Made by a program: the position numbers and the translations under genes
The notes under the pieces: model-generated
Told to the model about the DNA's origin: nothing
Databases searched by the model: none
What the model saw: the letters and a program-made list of their open reading frames with translations, nothing else
Part shown: positions 12,061-23,260 of the stretch, in pieces
Layout: every line of letters starts with the position of its first letter
Position numbering within the stretch: the first letter of the stretch is position 1
DNA from: Sambucus nigra
Lineage: Eukaryota; Streptophyta; Magnoliopsida; Dipsacales; Adoxaceae
Length of the DNA: 64,000 nucleotides
Reading direction: 5' to 3'
Assembly (NCBI GenBank): GCA_949130495.1
Contig: OX422208.1
Coordinates: 642,466,023 to 642,530,022, forward strand

Positions 12061-15000
12061 GAGGGTATGTTTCCCATCTTTGGTCATGTTGGTCATGTAC
12101 TTTTTGACACCGTTGCATTGCACTCTTTTATTATCATGGGGTTTTCACAGGAGTCAGGTATGATAGACCTTGCCTCAGAAGTAGTTTTTCATATAGACTC
12201 ACTAGTGGGTAGAGGGGCACCAGTACGGTCAGTGTGTCGGGGGATCAGCATTGAGATAGGTCGATTTACTTTTGTTTCGAACTTACTAGTATTGAATATT
12301 CATGAGTATGTCGTCATTTTGGGGATGGATTGATTAGACACTTATACGTCATGTGTAGATTGTTTTGAGAGGTCCATCTTCTTCGCTATTCCGGGGTAGG
12401 AGATGTACCTAGTTTTGATGCCTCACTGCGATGGTGGGTCGAGCATGCATCTATATTATATTGAGGAGGATGCCTCTTCGGAGGTTTTGGTGACTTTAGA
12501 TTCCATTCCAGTGGTTAGGGATTTTTAGATGTTTTTTCGGAGATTCCGGGGTTACCACTGAGTCGGGAGATCGACTTTGCGATAGATCTGATTCCAGGCA
12601 CTAGACCTATTGCCCACACTCCATATAGGATGGCACCATTAGAGATGAGAGAGATACGAGAGACGATTGAGCAGTTGTTAGGTCAGGGGTTCATTAGGAG
12701 GAGTACTTCGCCCTAGGGTGCTCCAGTGTTGTTTGTCAAGAAAAGGGATGGATCCTTACGACTTTGTGTCAACTACAGAGAGTTGAACAAATTCACAATT
12801 CAAAATAAATACCCGTTGTTGCGCATAGATGATTTGTTCGATAAGTTGAGGGTTTCTTCCTACTTTTTAAAGATCGACTTGAGGTCAGGATACCCTCAGT
12901 TGAGAGTTCGGGAGCAGGACGTCTCAAAGATAACATTTCTTACTCATTATGGGTCGTACGAGTTTTTAGTGATGCCATTCGGGTTGACCAACGCACTGGA
13001 AGTGTTTATGGATTTGATGAACCGAGCCTTCAGGGACTGTATAGATCGGTTCGTTATAGTATTCATAGATGACATTCTGATATATTCTCGAACTGCAGAG
13101 GAGCACGTAGAGCATCTGTGAGTGGTCTTAAAGACACTTAGATCTCACCATCTGTATGCGAAGTTTGAGAAATGCAGATTTTGGTTGAGGGAAGTACAGT
13201 TCTTGGGTCATGTTGTGTCCGAGCGAGGGATATTCGTGGACCCATAGAGGGTCTTTGTTGTAATGGAGTGGGGACAACCCACTACACCCACCGAGGTGTG
13301 TAGCTTCTTGGGATTGGTCGGGTACTACCGTCGATTCATTAAGGGGTTCTCGAAGATAACCGGGCCTTTAACGAATTTGACCAGGAAAGGGGTACCTTTT
13401 GTCTGGGATGAGGTGTGCCAGAAGGCATTTGAGGAGTCGAAGACGAGATTGACTACATCACATGTTCTATCATTATCTCGGGCGGGAATTGACTACCGGG
13501 TTTATACTTATGCATCCCACAAGGGACTTGGTGGGGTTCTGATGCAAGAGGAGAGGCTGATAGCTTATGCCTCCCAGAAGCATAAGCCTCACGAGGGACA
13601 TTACCCCACCCACGACTTGGAGTTAGCATCCGTAGTTTTTGCCTTACGAGTGTAGAGACACTACCTACTGGGGGAAAAGTTTCAGCTTTTCACAGATCAT
13701 AAGAGCTTACAGTATTTTATCACTCAGAGAGAGCTGAACATGCGTAAGAGGAGGTGTCTCAAGTTTGTAAAGAACTACCAGTTCGACATTCAGTACCACC
13801 CGGGGAAAGCGAATGTCGTAGCGGATGCACTGAGCCGTAAGATATTTTTGGATTTGGCAGTGGTGTGGAAGGAGAAGTGGAGGTCACTCCGTGGAGATGA
13901 TGAGTTGACCGAAGTGTTTATGGAAATTCACACCATCACCCCCGAGATCATTAATCGGGTGGTAAAGGCACAGGCGGAGGATCAGCTTTGTCATGAGAGG
14001 GTGAGACAGTAGCTAGTCGAGGGGGTGGAGCATTTTTCTATCGGGTCTAATGGCAGTTTGATGTTCCAAGGGAGACTGGTTATTTTGGATAATGTTGAGT
14101 TGATATGATTTTTTATGTCATAGGCTCATGGTTTGTTATACACGGTGCATCCCGGGGGAGATAAAATTTACATGCACCGTCAGTATTGGTGGGCCGATAT
14201 GAAGAGAGATATATCAGAGTTTGTGTCCATATGTGCTACTTATCAACTGGTGAAGGGGGATAATCAGCGTCCCGCGGTACTCTGCAACCCTTGTAGATCC
14301 TGAGGTGGAAATAGGAAAGCATATCTATGGACTTCAGTGCAGGGCTACCTACTTCGCAGAGGGGGCATGATTCGATCTGGGTGATTGTCGACAGATTGAC
14401 AAAGGTGGGTTATTTCTTACCGATACGCACAGATTTTAGCTTCAAGCCATACTTTTTATTGCACATATCGTTAAGATACATGGGGTACCGTTTAACACAG
14501 TATCAGATAGGGATAGGACAATTGTATCCCAATTTTTGAGGAGCTTCCAGTAGGCCTTAGGGGTAGAGTTAAGATTGAGCACTTCGTATCATCCTTAGAC
14601 CGATGGGCAGACGGAGAGGATGAATCGGATGCAGGAGGACATGCTGCGTATGTGTATTTTGGGCTTTAAAGGAAGCTGGGAGAAATATTTTCCATTGGTG
14701 GAGTTCGCCTACAACAATAACTACCTATTCACTATAGGGATGGCGCCATTTGAGGCACTCTACGGGAGACCCTGTCATTCCACCTTGTGCTAGTTAGAGG
14801 TAGGGGAGAATAAATTTCTAGGGCCAGACTTCATTCAGGATACCTTAGAAAAGGTAGAGATGATTTGGTCTAGAATACGGATTGCTCAAGATAGGCAGAA
14901 GAGCTATGTATATGCGGGTGGGAGACACTTAGACTTTGATGTTGGAGACCAGGTATTGATTAAAGTGTCTCCCATGAAGGGGGTGATGAGATTCATAAAG

Positions 15001-15121
15001 AAGGTAAAGTTAGCACCTCGATACATGGGATTGTTCCCTATCTTGGAGAGTATTGGGCTGATAGCATACAAGTTGGGATTGTCGGAACACTTACAGCGGA
15101 TGCTTAATATCTTTCATATAT
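12061..15121 (+). pseudogene. Tekay-like gypsy pol: protease, RT, RNase H, integrase (broken)
   Basis: Domains are in gypsy order. The protease (12061-12333) has DTVALHSF where the family has DTGASHSF, so the active-site glycine is lost. RT (about 12540-13120) contains [22 protein letters not shown] and an intact FIDDILIYS catalytic box. RNase H runs 13263-13850 and ends YHPGKANVVADALSRK. Integrase (about 13990-15121) has an HPGG zinc region, [18 protein letters not shown], a TDGQTERMN block and a C-terminal part to about LAPRYMGLFPILESIGL. Stops at 12714 (usual SPWGAP), 13653, 14596 (HP-stop-TDGQ) and 14791 are all TAG. Coding stops abruptly at 15121, before any chromodomain, where the inverted LTR begins. 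Lineage is inferred from motif similarity and the shared LTR core. Confidence 0.85.
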
Positions 15122-16675
15122 TCTCACGTAAAGGCTAGCTAGGCACAATACGCAGAAGATATGGCTTGCATGTCAATTAACACTATTCTCGACACCATAA
15201 TAGATATAAATAAATTATTTCCCACAATGTTGGCATTTATAAATGAAGAAGTCACACACAATAGTCTAATAATCCATATCAACATAATAGTAATAATAAA
15301 ATCCATCTAACATAATAAATCCCAACTAACATGAAATAAAAGAGTATCGGGCTTATGCCTTTACAACTATTCCAAATATAAAATGACTGGATATGAAAAG
15401 CTCCTATGCTAGAAGTAACAGAATCTGAGTCTGGAGAGTAAGCGAGATCGCAGGACTGCCACAGCACAATCCAACTATTCCTGTCCAGGAGCACCTAGGG
15501 GGAAAACATTTAAATTTCGGGTCAGAGCCCGAGGTGTGCAAGAAGTAAATTAAATAAAATATGAATGTAATCATACAGTCGATGCACAATAAATATTCCC
15601 CCTTTTGACACTCGCATGGAAATGACACCTCACCCCTTATCTAAATGAAATATCAAATTTGCACCCCAAAATATCCCGAATAATATACATGTAACAAAAT
15701 CTAAATTTTAAAGGAAATCCTCTCCCCATTTGATTTACCTAAAATGAAATCTCTACTTTTTTAAAGATTTACCAATTTACATTAATACCGGTCTTCCCAT
15801 TTATCAAATATAAAGCATAAACATCTATTAGGCATTGTAAAATAAAACCTTAGTGAGTGCCCATATCCTTTGGCAGCTTAACTTATTTCCAGAATATTCA
15901 GGGGATTAATAATATAATTCTTTCCATATATGTGACACATGAGGGCATCTACCGTCGATGCCGTAATCGTGCTCTATCGATAAGACCGAAGGAATCCTAA
16001 CATCCAAGTCGAACGGTCCGAAGGAATTCTAACCTCCTAAATGGTCACCACAAAATACTACAAGTTGGGGGCGATCCCTATGCAGGATACCTGTATACGA
16101 CCCATACCCAGCGGTAATACAGGAGCAGTCAGCGACAAACCTACCTCTCGAGGGTGGGAAGCCTCTACGTAGTACCTATATGCCTACACAACTATTTCGA
16201 CGTGTGGTCACTGGACCGAATGCGCGAACCCCCGAGCCGATAGGAAAGTCCACTGGTATGTCCACACATAATTATAATATAGTACATATTACTTTTCCTG
16301 TAATATGTAGATGTAATTATTCCCAAATTGCAGTAAGGATCAAATTAAAATTCCATATTACCAATTATCTAATTAATAATTTATCATCTTATAAATTATT
16401 AATTATACCCAGTAATTACTTATTTAACCATCTAGTTATAAGTAATTATCATTCATTTCAACATGTGTGGAATCCTATTCCATAAATTAATTACCCTATA
16501 AAAACCCTCATTGGTTACTTTAATATACCTACACTGCTACTGTTCATCAAGGATACAATACAGGATCCTAAGTTACAGAATTCTAGGTTCAACACAAAAG
16601 CAAAAAGGGGAGGGAAAATCCATGTCGTTAGAACGACTGGAGCTGTCGTTCAAACAAAATGGCTTGTCGTTTCAC
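15122..16675 (-). repeat. Inverted LTR copy (downstream arm)
   Basis: Starting at CTCACGTAAAGGCTAGC (15122) this is the reverse complement of the 5' LTR from 10574 back to about 9040, at roughly 90% identity by eye. It lacks the last 19 or so bases of the LTR 3' end. It keeps the shared core in reverse (CGGGTCAGAGCCCGAGG, 15518-15534) and the GTCGTT palindrome cluster (16624-16672). Homology fades near 16675, just before the Athila-like LTR at 16731. The small open frames at 15279-15628 and 16180-16756 have no protein support. Confidence 0.82.
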
Positions 16676-16730
16676 TCCACTTTAACTTACTTCTCAATAT
16701 GTGACATAAGATCGTCAATGGTATCAACCC

Positions 16731-19700
16731 TGACACGACCACAAATGTGTATCTAGTGTTCGTGCTTATATAGGCTCAAGTGAAAGCATGTCGCGTTAGT
16801 AATAAACTCGTTAAGTCGGGATCGTATCCACGGGGAAATAGGACGAATAAATGTAACGACGTTGGAAAGATTGATAATCCTACATTTGACTCTAAAAGAA
16901 ACGAAGAAATGATTTGGGGGATGAAATAACTACGACTAGAAGAAAATTTTAGAGTAACTACTAATTAGACTAACAACTAACAATATGCAACTATGCTAAT
17001 TAAACTAAATGCTGATGATAAATGGACTAAAAATTTAACTATGAGATGAGAACAAGAGGTTGGGTTACAATCCCCCACACCTTAGTAATTCACTTCATAG
17101 GATACTAGATTCGGAATTAAGATTTTAAATGAACCCAGGCTTTATTAATCCTAAGCATTCCATATATGAGGGATCGTAACCCGAACCACATGAAATCAAA
17201 GGCAAGAACAAAGTGGTGTTCGCATTAACTGATACGCGCATAGCACTCTTAAGCATCCCAGTTACCTAGGGAAAACGAGATCAAAAGTCCTACGACTATT
17301 GCAACAGTTAGGCAACACAATTCATCTAAGATTTTAATTCTAAATTCTATTTCCCATTATAGAATTACATCGGGTGGGTTTCATGCACCCCAACCCTTAG
17401 AAAATTACCTACACATGATTAAATTAGAGAAAAATACGATTTTTAATAAAGAGAACATTAAATCTAAAGAAATTAAATGAAAAGAGAATTGCAGATTCAA
17501 ACCAATAATTAAACTAATGAGCAATTGAAAATTTAAAGGAAAGATGTTACTTGAATTGCAGAAATTAAATTCAAATCCTTACATAAAAAACGTCTTATGG
17601 AAAACTAGGGCTTTTGACTACAAAAACCCTCAACTCCTAATTGGCTAACCTAAAAAATCGAACTCCTTATTATTGTGTAACTAATCTAAATAAATAGTTC
17701 CGAAATTTACAAGAGTTTGACCCACATAAAACTCTGAGAGAGAACAAAAAAAATCGTGGAAATCCAATACGGTCCGTACCCATCGGGGGCGGCGGTCCGG
17801 ATCGCCCCCTTATTTTAAACATAGTTCCTTAGATTCAGGCGGTCCGGATCCTTTTTGGGAAAAAGGTCCGGATCGCCTGGCTTTTTCATTCAGAGATTTT
17901 TTTAGGAACCGATCCGGATCCTTTTCTGGAAAAAGGTCTGGATCGACTTGGTTTTTCATGTAGGGATCTTTTTCGTGGTTCTTATCATCTTCAAATCTCC
18001 GTAATTTATTCTTCGTAGCTCGGATTGACTTGCTGTTGCTTCCAATGCTCTTGTAATTGAATTCTCTTCTACTTTCTAGTTGGCTTCAACTCCGAACGAA
18101 GGCTGCAAAATTTCAGAATCACCCCTAGGCTTTCCTTATTTATTTTCTTTTTCTCTTTTCTAATTTCTTTCTTCCTCAATGCTTTAAATACGTGGAAAAC
18201 TCAATGAGAAATACACGAAACTAGATGTACTTGTTACAAGGAATCATTAGAAAATAAATGTGATAATTACACTCATTTTACGTTACTCGAGATAATCAAA
18301 GTCTCTAAATTAAAGGGATAAATTCAAAAGAATTTGAGCCTAACCAAACCCGCCTAAGTTGGAACTTTGCGCGTCCCAAGCAATGTAAAAGAATGTAACT
18401 ATGGGTCAACTCTCAAAAATTTCATTTTATTTAGATAGATTACCACTTTCACGAGCAAGAGATTGCATTGATCATATGAAACAAGCCTTTAAACCCCTAG
18501 GTCACCATAGTAGGACGAGTTGTGTCTCGTGAGGGTGCAATGAATATACCCACAAAATTCGACTCAAAGAAAATTCAAAATAATCAAAAATTGTATAATT
18601 CAAATTTTTCCAAAAAATACTCATCATCAATTCACTTTAAGAGTCTCAAGTCACAGTGTGTATGTGCAAAGCCAGAGATTTAACCACAAATTTCCATTGG
18701 TTCACCATTACCTTACTTATCCAAAAATTCATTTTGACTCAAATTCTCACTGGGTGCTCTCTGAAATGAATCACTTGGAAATGTGTCTATTTTCTCTCGG
18801 TATGGGTGATATAAGGAGTAAATGTAGTGGAACACAAGTTCAAGCACACTAAATTAAAAATGTGTAAATTTATGCGATAAAGAGATCTCATCATTAGAAT
18901 ACGGTTACAAGGAAATGGGAAACATCAACCTAATTTACGCCTTTAATTTCTTTTATTATCTTTTGTGCCTGAGTTGTCCACGCGGTAAGAAAATTTTCAA
19001 TTTGGACTCGGTTAGGACTTTTCGGGTTTTTAAAGTGCATTGGGTAAAACGAGATGGTTGGGTACTTTGGAATTTAAATTTTTTTCTTGAAATGTCCATT
19101 AGGCTTTTTCGGTTGCTCATTTTCTTTTCTTTTTTCTATTTTTTTTTCTTTTTCACATTTTTCTTGTCTTGCTATTTTTGTTGAGCATGTTCTATTTTTC
19201 TTGCCCCTTTTTATTTTCACTAATTGGACTAAAATTCTGGGGTTTCACTTTTCTCAATTTTGAGCCATTTAGGTTTTTCGGGTAGTCAAACGAAAAGGGA
19301 AAAATTTAGTTGGCTCAAACTGGTTAGCAAAGGGAAAAAATTTCACTACTTTTTCTCGCCAATATTTTTGGGTAACAAACGAGGGCCTACTTCATTGTCC
19401 AAATTATTAATTGCGTTACCATATGCGTTTTAAGGTGAATTTTAGTTTAGAGTTTCATTTAGCACGTTTTTCAAGACAACGCCTCGCACGTTTCCCATAA
19501 CCGATCAAATGAAAGGAATTGAGATCCTCAACAACTTTTGTAAATGCTAATTAGAGCTTTGAGTTAACCATTAACTCGGATTGATTGATACACTCACAAA
19601 AATGATAGGCTCGAATCTCACCGGGTTGGTTAATCTCCACACTTATTCGTTAAGTTGTACATGTTCTCTCAATTTCCATCTTTGGTCAATTTCAGCTTTG

Positions 19701-19889
19701 TGCATTATGTTTTTATAATTTAAGACTTTAAATCGAATTTTAATTATATTTTTGAAAATTTTAAATTCCATTTTTTATTTATTTTGAAGAAAAATATTTT
19801 TGGGTTTTCATTTTTTTTGGAAATTTTGAAGTTTTCTAATTTTTTGGCATTTTGAAAATTTGTGAAGTTTTAGAAATACGCACTCATCA
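16731..19889 (-). repeat. 3' LTR of the Athila-like element
   Basis: On the minus strand the LTR begins TGATGAGTGCG next to a polypurine tract at 19890-19900 and ends GGTCGTGTCA at 16731, a TG...CA structure of 3159 bp. The part at 16731-18350 aligns to 27581-29248. It contains a cluster of GGTCCGGATC-like motifs at about 17770-17945, including GGTCCGGATCCTTTTTGGG with its mirrored AAAAAGGTCCGGATCG. No coding is convincing; the phenylalanine-rich frame at 18915-19184 is low complexity. Confidence 0.85.
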
Positions 19890-19900
19890 CCCCCCCAACT
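19890..19900 (-). other. Polypurine tract of the Athila-like element
   Basis: Minus strand AGTTGGGGGGG immediately precedes the 3' LTR start TGATGAG. This is where plus-strand DNA synthesis would be primed. Confidence 0.7.
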
Positions 19901-20104
19901 TAGACTTTTGCATTGTCCTCAATCAAAAGGACCAAAATCTAAAAAAGGCAAAGCAAGAAGTGCGAAAAATAAAACAAACAAATGAAGAAAATGCGGAATT
20001 TTTTTAGAACGACTGTGGTACATTAAACAGGGAGGAAAAATAAATAAAAACATAAAACCATACAACCATACAACGACATCAAAAACTGGCCACCGACTTA
20101 GAAA

Positions 20105-21262
20105 TCAACAAAAGGCTTCACATAGGCGGGGGGTTGGAGCTACCGGGCGCACATTCGGATTGTAAGGATCATAAAACAAGCTTGGAGGTGGTCCACCAAA
20201 ATTGAGTTTATACATGTGAGCTTGAAGCCTATGCATCGTGATCATGTACCTTCGGTATTGCGTGATGAACCCATCAACTTTGCTCTCCAATGCTCTTAGG
20301 CGCGCATCCGTATCATTATCGGGTAGACCAAAATCATAATCTTCTTCGTCTGCATTAGATCCCACCTCTTATTCACCCATTTCCACGTCTGCCTCCTCGT
20401 CGTCGCCACTCTCCTCTTCAGTCAAGTCCTCATTATTAGCTTCTTGTGATCGTAAGATGGCTCGTTGGTGCTCACTCTTGGTCTGGGTACCCTGCCCAAA
20501 AGGGGTAGGGAGGTGAAGAGACCTGATGGGTGGAGTGATGAGATGGTCGACTAGAATGGAAGTAATAAGTCGAGCATATGGAAGGGTAGTGGTGCCCTTC
20601 TCATTCAACGCCGCAAAATAAACATCGCGATAAGTGATATGTGCCAGATTAATGGAAGAGGAGCGGTCAAAGAGGTGGTACACACGTGTGGCGTGCCGGT
20701 GTCGCACACCGGAATTATTTGAATTTTGAAGAATATTCGTGCACACGATTTGGAACGTGAGATGCACTTTTTCGCTCAACCGACCGACCCGAAAGACACC
20801 CTTACCCCAAACTTCCCCTGGCGCTAAACATTCAATGAGGACGGCTTTGTCAAGTGGTGGGGACGGGTTGGGGTAGACAAAACTGGTGGGATTGGGGATG
20901 TCTTTTATAGCGAGCTTCTCAGCAAGTGTCCGTATAGTAAATGGAATGCGTTGACCTCGCACCCGCGCTTCGGCTATGAACTCACTAGTGCGGATGAGCG
21001 TGCCATAGAACTCATGGACCTCGGTCGCCAACACTTTGTTGTAGGTCTCATGAAGGTAGCGGCGCCAATTTTTAGGAGTAAAGAGGGTGGTGACGAAATT
21101 GGGTAGCTCGTCCCAATTAATGTCCCACTCTATTTGGAGATTGCGCATTGGCCCAAAGAACTCCTCGCACCACTGCCTTTCTTGATTGGAGTGATACTCG
21201 TAGGGATTGTTGTCGATGATATTGACAGAGTTGTATTTGGTGGGTCGGTCTTGGTCAGCCAT
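20105..21262 (-). pseudogene. Extra third ORF of the Athila-like element (putative plant transposon protein), one stop
   Basis: The frame starts at ATG 21262 (MADQDRPTKYNSVNIIDNN) and runs 297 codons to a TAA at 20369-20371. It then continues in the same frame for 87 more codons to 20105, so it is about 385 codons with one nonsense codon. Visible family-like blocks are EVHEFYGTLIRTSEF, VRGQRIPFTIRTLAEKLAI and LPYARLITSILVDHLI. These recall the domain called putative plant transposon protein, often found after pol in Athila-type elements; that assignment is from memory. The end of the first part is acidic (EDLTEEESGDDEEADVEMGE). I see no obvious signal peptide or membrane segment, so I do not call it env. 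Its function is unknown. It is much better preserved than gag and pol beside it. Confidence 0.65.
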
Positions 21263-21960
21263 GGAGTGAGAGAGTGGGTGGGCAAAAGTTCTTGAGAGAT
21301 GAAGGAAGGAAGAATTCTTTAGAAAAATTGTTGTAGGAGAGATGGTGGGTTAGGGCTTGGATTTATAGGTGGGTTAGGAGGTGGGAAGGAATGTATTTGG
21401 AGGGAAAAGATATGGAGGGAAAAGGGGATGTATTCTAGGAGGGAAATGGTGGGGAGGGATGATTTGGAGGGAAGAAAATGGATTGGGGAAGGAAGGCTGC
21501 ACCTAGGGAATAGTCGAAGAAAACCAGAGGCGGTCCGGACCGGGTGCCCAGGGGTGGTCCGAATTGTCATGCTTATTTTTATTTTTTAATTCTTCGAAGG
21601 CGTTCTGGACCGGGTACCCAGAGGAGGTTCGGATCGCCTGCATTTTAGTGACAGAACTCCTCTCTATTTCAATTCTAACTCTCTCTTGTTCAATAAGGGC
21701 TTCCCCACTTACTTTCAACTCAATCATGACCCTGATTTATGTTCAACCCTCATGTTTGAATCCCAAGATGGTCTCAAAGTGTATGCTTCCTACCTGTGAA
21801 TGTACTCAACACCAATTAATGAACCTACCTAACCTATCCCAATTGACACCTAACTACTATACACAAGAATCACCCCATACGCGTCGAGGGTGCGACGACC
21901 TTTTAATTTTAGCTCACTCTACCCCATAAACGGGGGATCCCGACAACTAAATGGTGTCGA
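21263..21960 (-). other. Spacer between integrase and third ORF, with GGTCCGGA motifs
   Basis: This non-coding leader lies upstream of the third ORF on the minus strand. It is rich in GGGAGGG/GGAAGGG on the plus strand (21330-21500). It carries GGCGGTCCGGACCGGGTGCCC near 21530 and a diverged second copy near 21600-21640, the same motif type as in this element's LTRs. Confidence 0.55.
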
Positions 21961-21969
21961 CATACTCTA

Positions 21970-23260
21970 CGCAAGCCTCTAGATATGGCTTTAGGCGTTG
22001 AATATTCACTTTGAACGTATTTCCCCCCTTTGGATCTTCCACTTCCACTACTCCATGGGGGAATAATCTCTTCACAAAGAATGGACCAGTCCATCGAGAC
22101 TACAACTTACCCAGAAATAGATGAAGTCGAGAGCTATAGAGGAGCAATTTTTGTCTAGAAAGAAACTATTTTCGTCGAATAATTTTATCGTGTGCGAGTT
22201 TAATCCTTTTTTTGGAAATCTTTGCGTTCTCATACGCGTCATTGCGTATCTCCTCTAACTCATTCAATTTAAGATTACAAGCTTCACCGACTTTGTCCAT
22301 GCCGTAATTTACCCTCTTAATGGCTTAATACACTTTGTGCTCTAACTCAACGAGAAGATGGTATGGTTTTCCATACACAAAGAAGAACGGGGACATTCCG
22401 AGTGGGTTCTTGTATGCGATACAGTACGCCCATAGAGAATCGTTCAATCGAAGGGACCAATCTTTTCGGTTAGGATCGACGATCTTTTTTAGTATGTTTT
22501 TTATCTCAAGATTCGCCAACTCGACCTGCCCATTCATTTGTGGGTGATATGTCGTTCCAACTTTATGAATGACACCATATTTTCTCATGAGCTTCTCGAA
22601 TGGCTTGTTGCAAAAATGCATGCCATTATAACCGATTATCGCTTTCGAAGCACCAAAGAGAAAAAGTATGTGTTCCTACTGGAGTCTTATCACCACTTTA
22701 TTGTCATTAGTCTTGGTGGATATAGCTTCCAACCATTTAGAAACATAGTCTACCGTGACTAGGATGTATAGGTAGCCAAAGGACGGGGGAAAAAGGGCCC
22801 ATAAAGCCAATACCCCAACAGTTTAAAACCTCAATGATGAGGATTGGGGTTAATGGCATCATGTCTCATCGGGTTATCGCCCCCATCCGTTGACACCTGT
22901 TGCAAGATTTACAACAATTGATTACATCCCGAAACATTGTGGGCCAGTACAAGCCGCTTTGGAGAATCTTAGCAGTTGTTTTTTTCACAGAAAAAGTGGC
23001 CCCCACAAGCCTCTGAATGACATAATTGGATGATCTTTGGAATCTCTTCCTCCGGTACGCATCGTCGGATGATTTGGTCGGCGTCATATTTAAAAAGGAG
23101 TGGATCATCATAGAAAAACATGCGCAACCAAATACTGAACCTCTTCTTATCTTGCAGTGTCCACTTGGGAGGGATGGATCCCGTGATAAGATAGTTCACT
23201 ATATCCTCAAACCAAGGAAAAGAAGAGGTGGCAAAGAGTTGCTCGTCCGGTAAGTACTGA
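21970..23260 (-). pseudogene. Athila-like integrase (broken)
   Basis: The N-terminal part (about 23199-22866) shows FFYDDPLLFKYDADQIIRRC, EIIQLCHSEACGGHF-like sequence and YWPTMFRDVINCCKSCNRCQ, the HHCC zinc-binding region typical of the family. The distal catalytic core (22621-22325) has TTYHPQMNGQVELANLEIKN, which includes the catalytic glutamate region, and SPFFFVYGKPYHLLVELEH. The middle part with the two aspartates is frameshifted. Integrase would insert the cDNA; this copy cannot. It follows RNase H in the usual order. Confidence 0.8.

Noticed and set aside
11579..12123. Minus-strand frames of 61-120 codons over the Tekay-like gag
   Set aside because: They are shadows of GC-rich, glutamine-rich gag sequence on the other strand.
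18915..19184. A phenylalanine-rich plus-strand frame resembling a membrane protein
   Set aside because: It lies in the Athila LTR in a TTTTTC-rich tract and is low complexity.
20105..21262. Interpretation of the third ORF as a retroviral-type envelope gene
   Set aside because: No signal peptide, membrane segment or cleavage motif is visible; its blocks resemble the plant transposon-protein domain instead.
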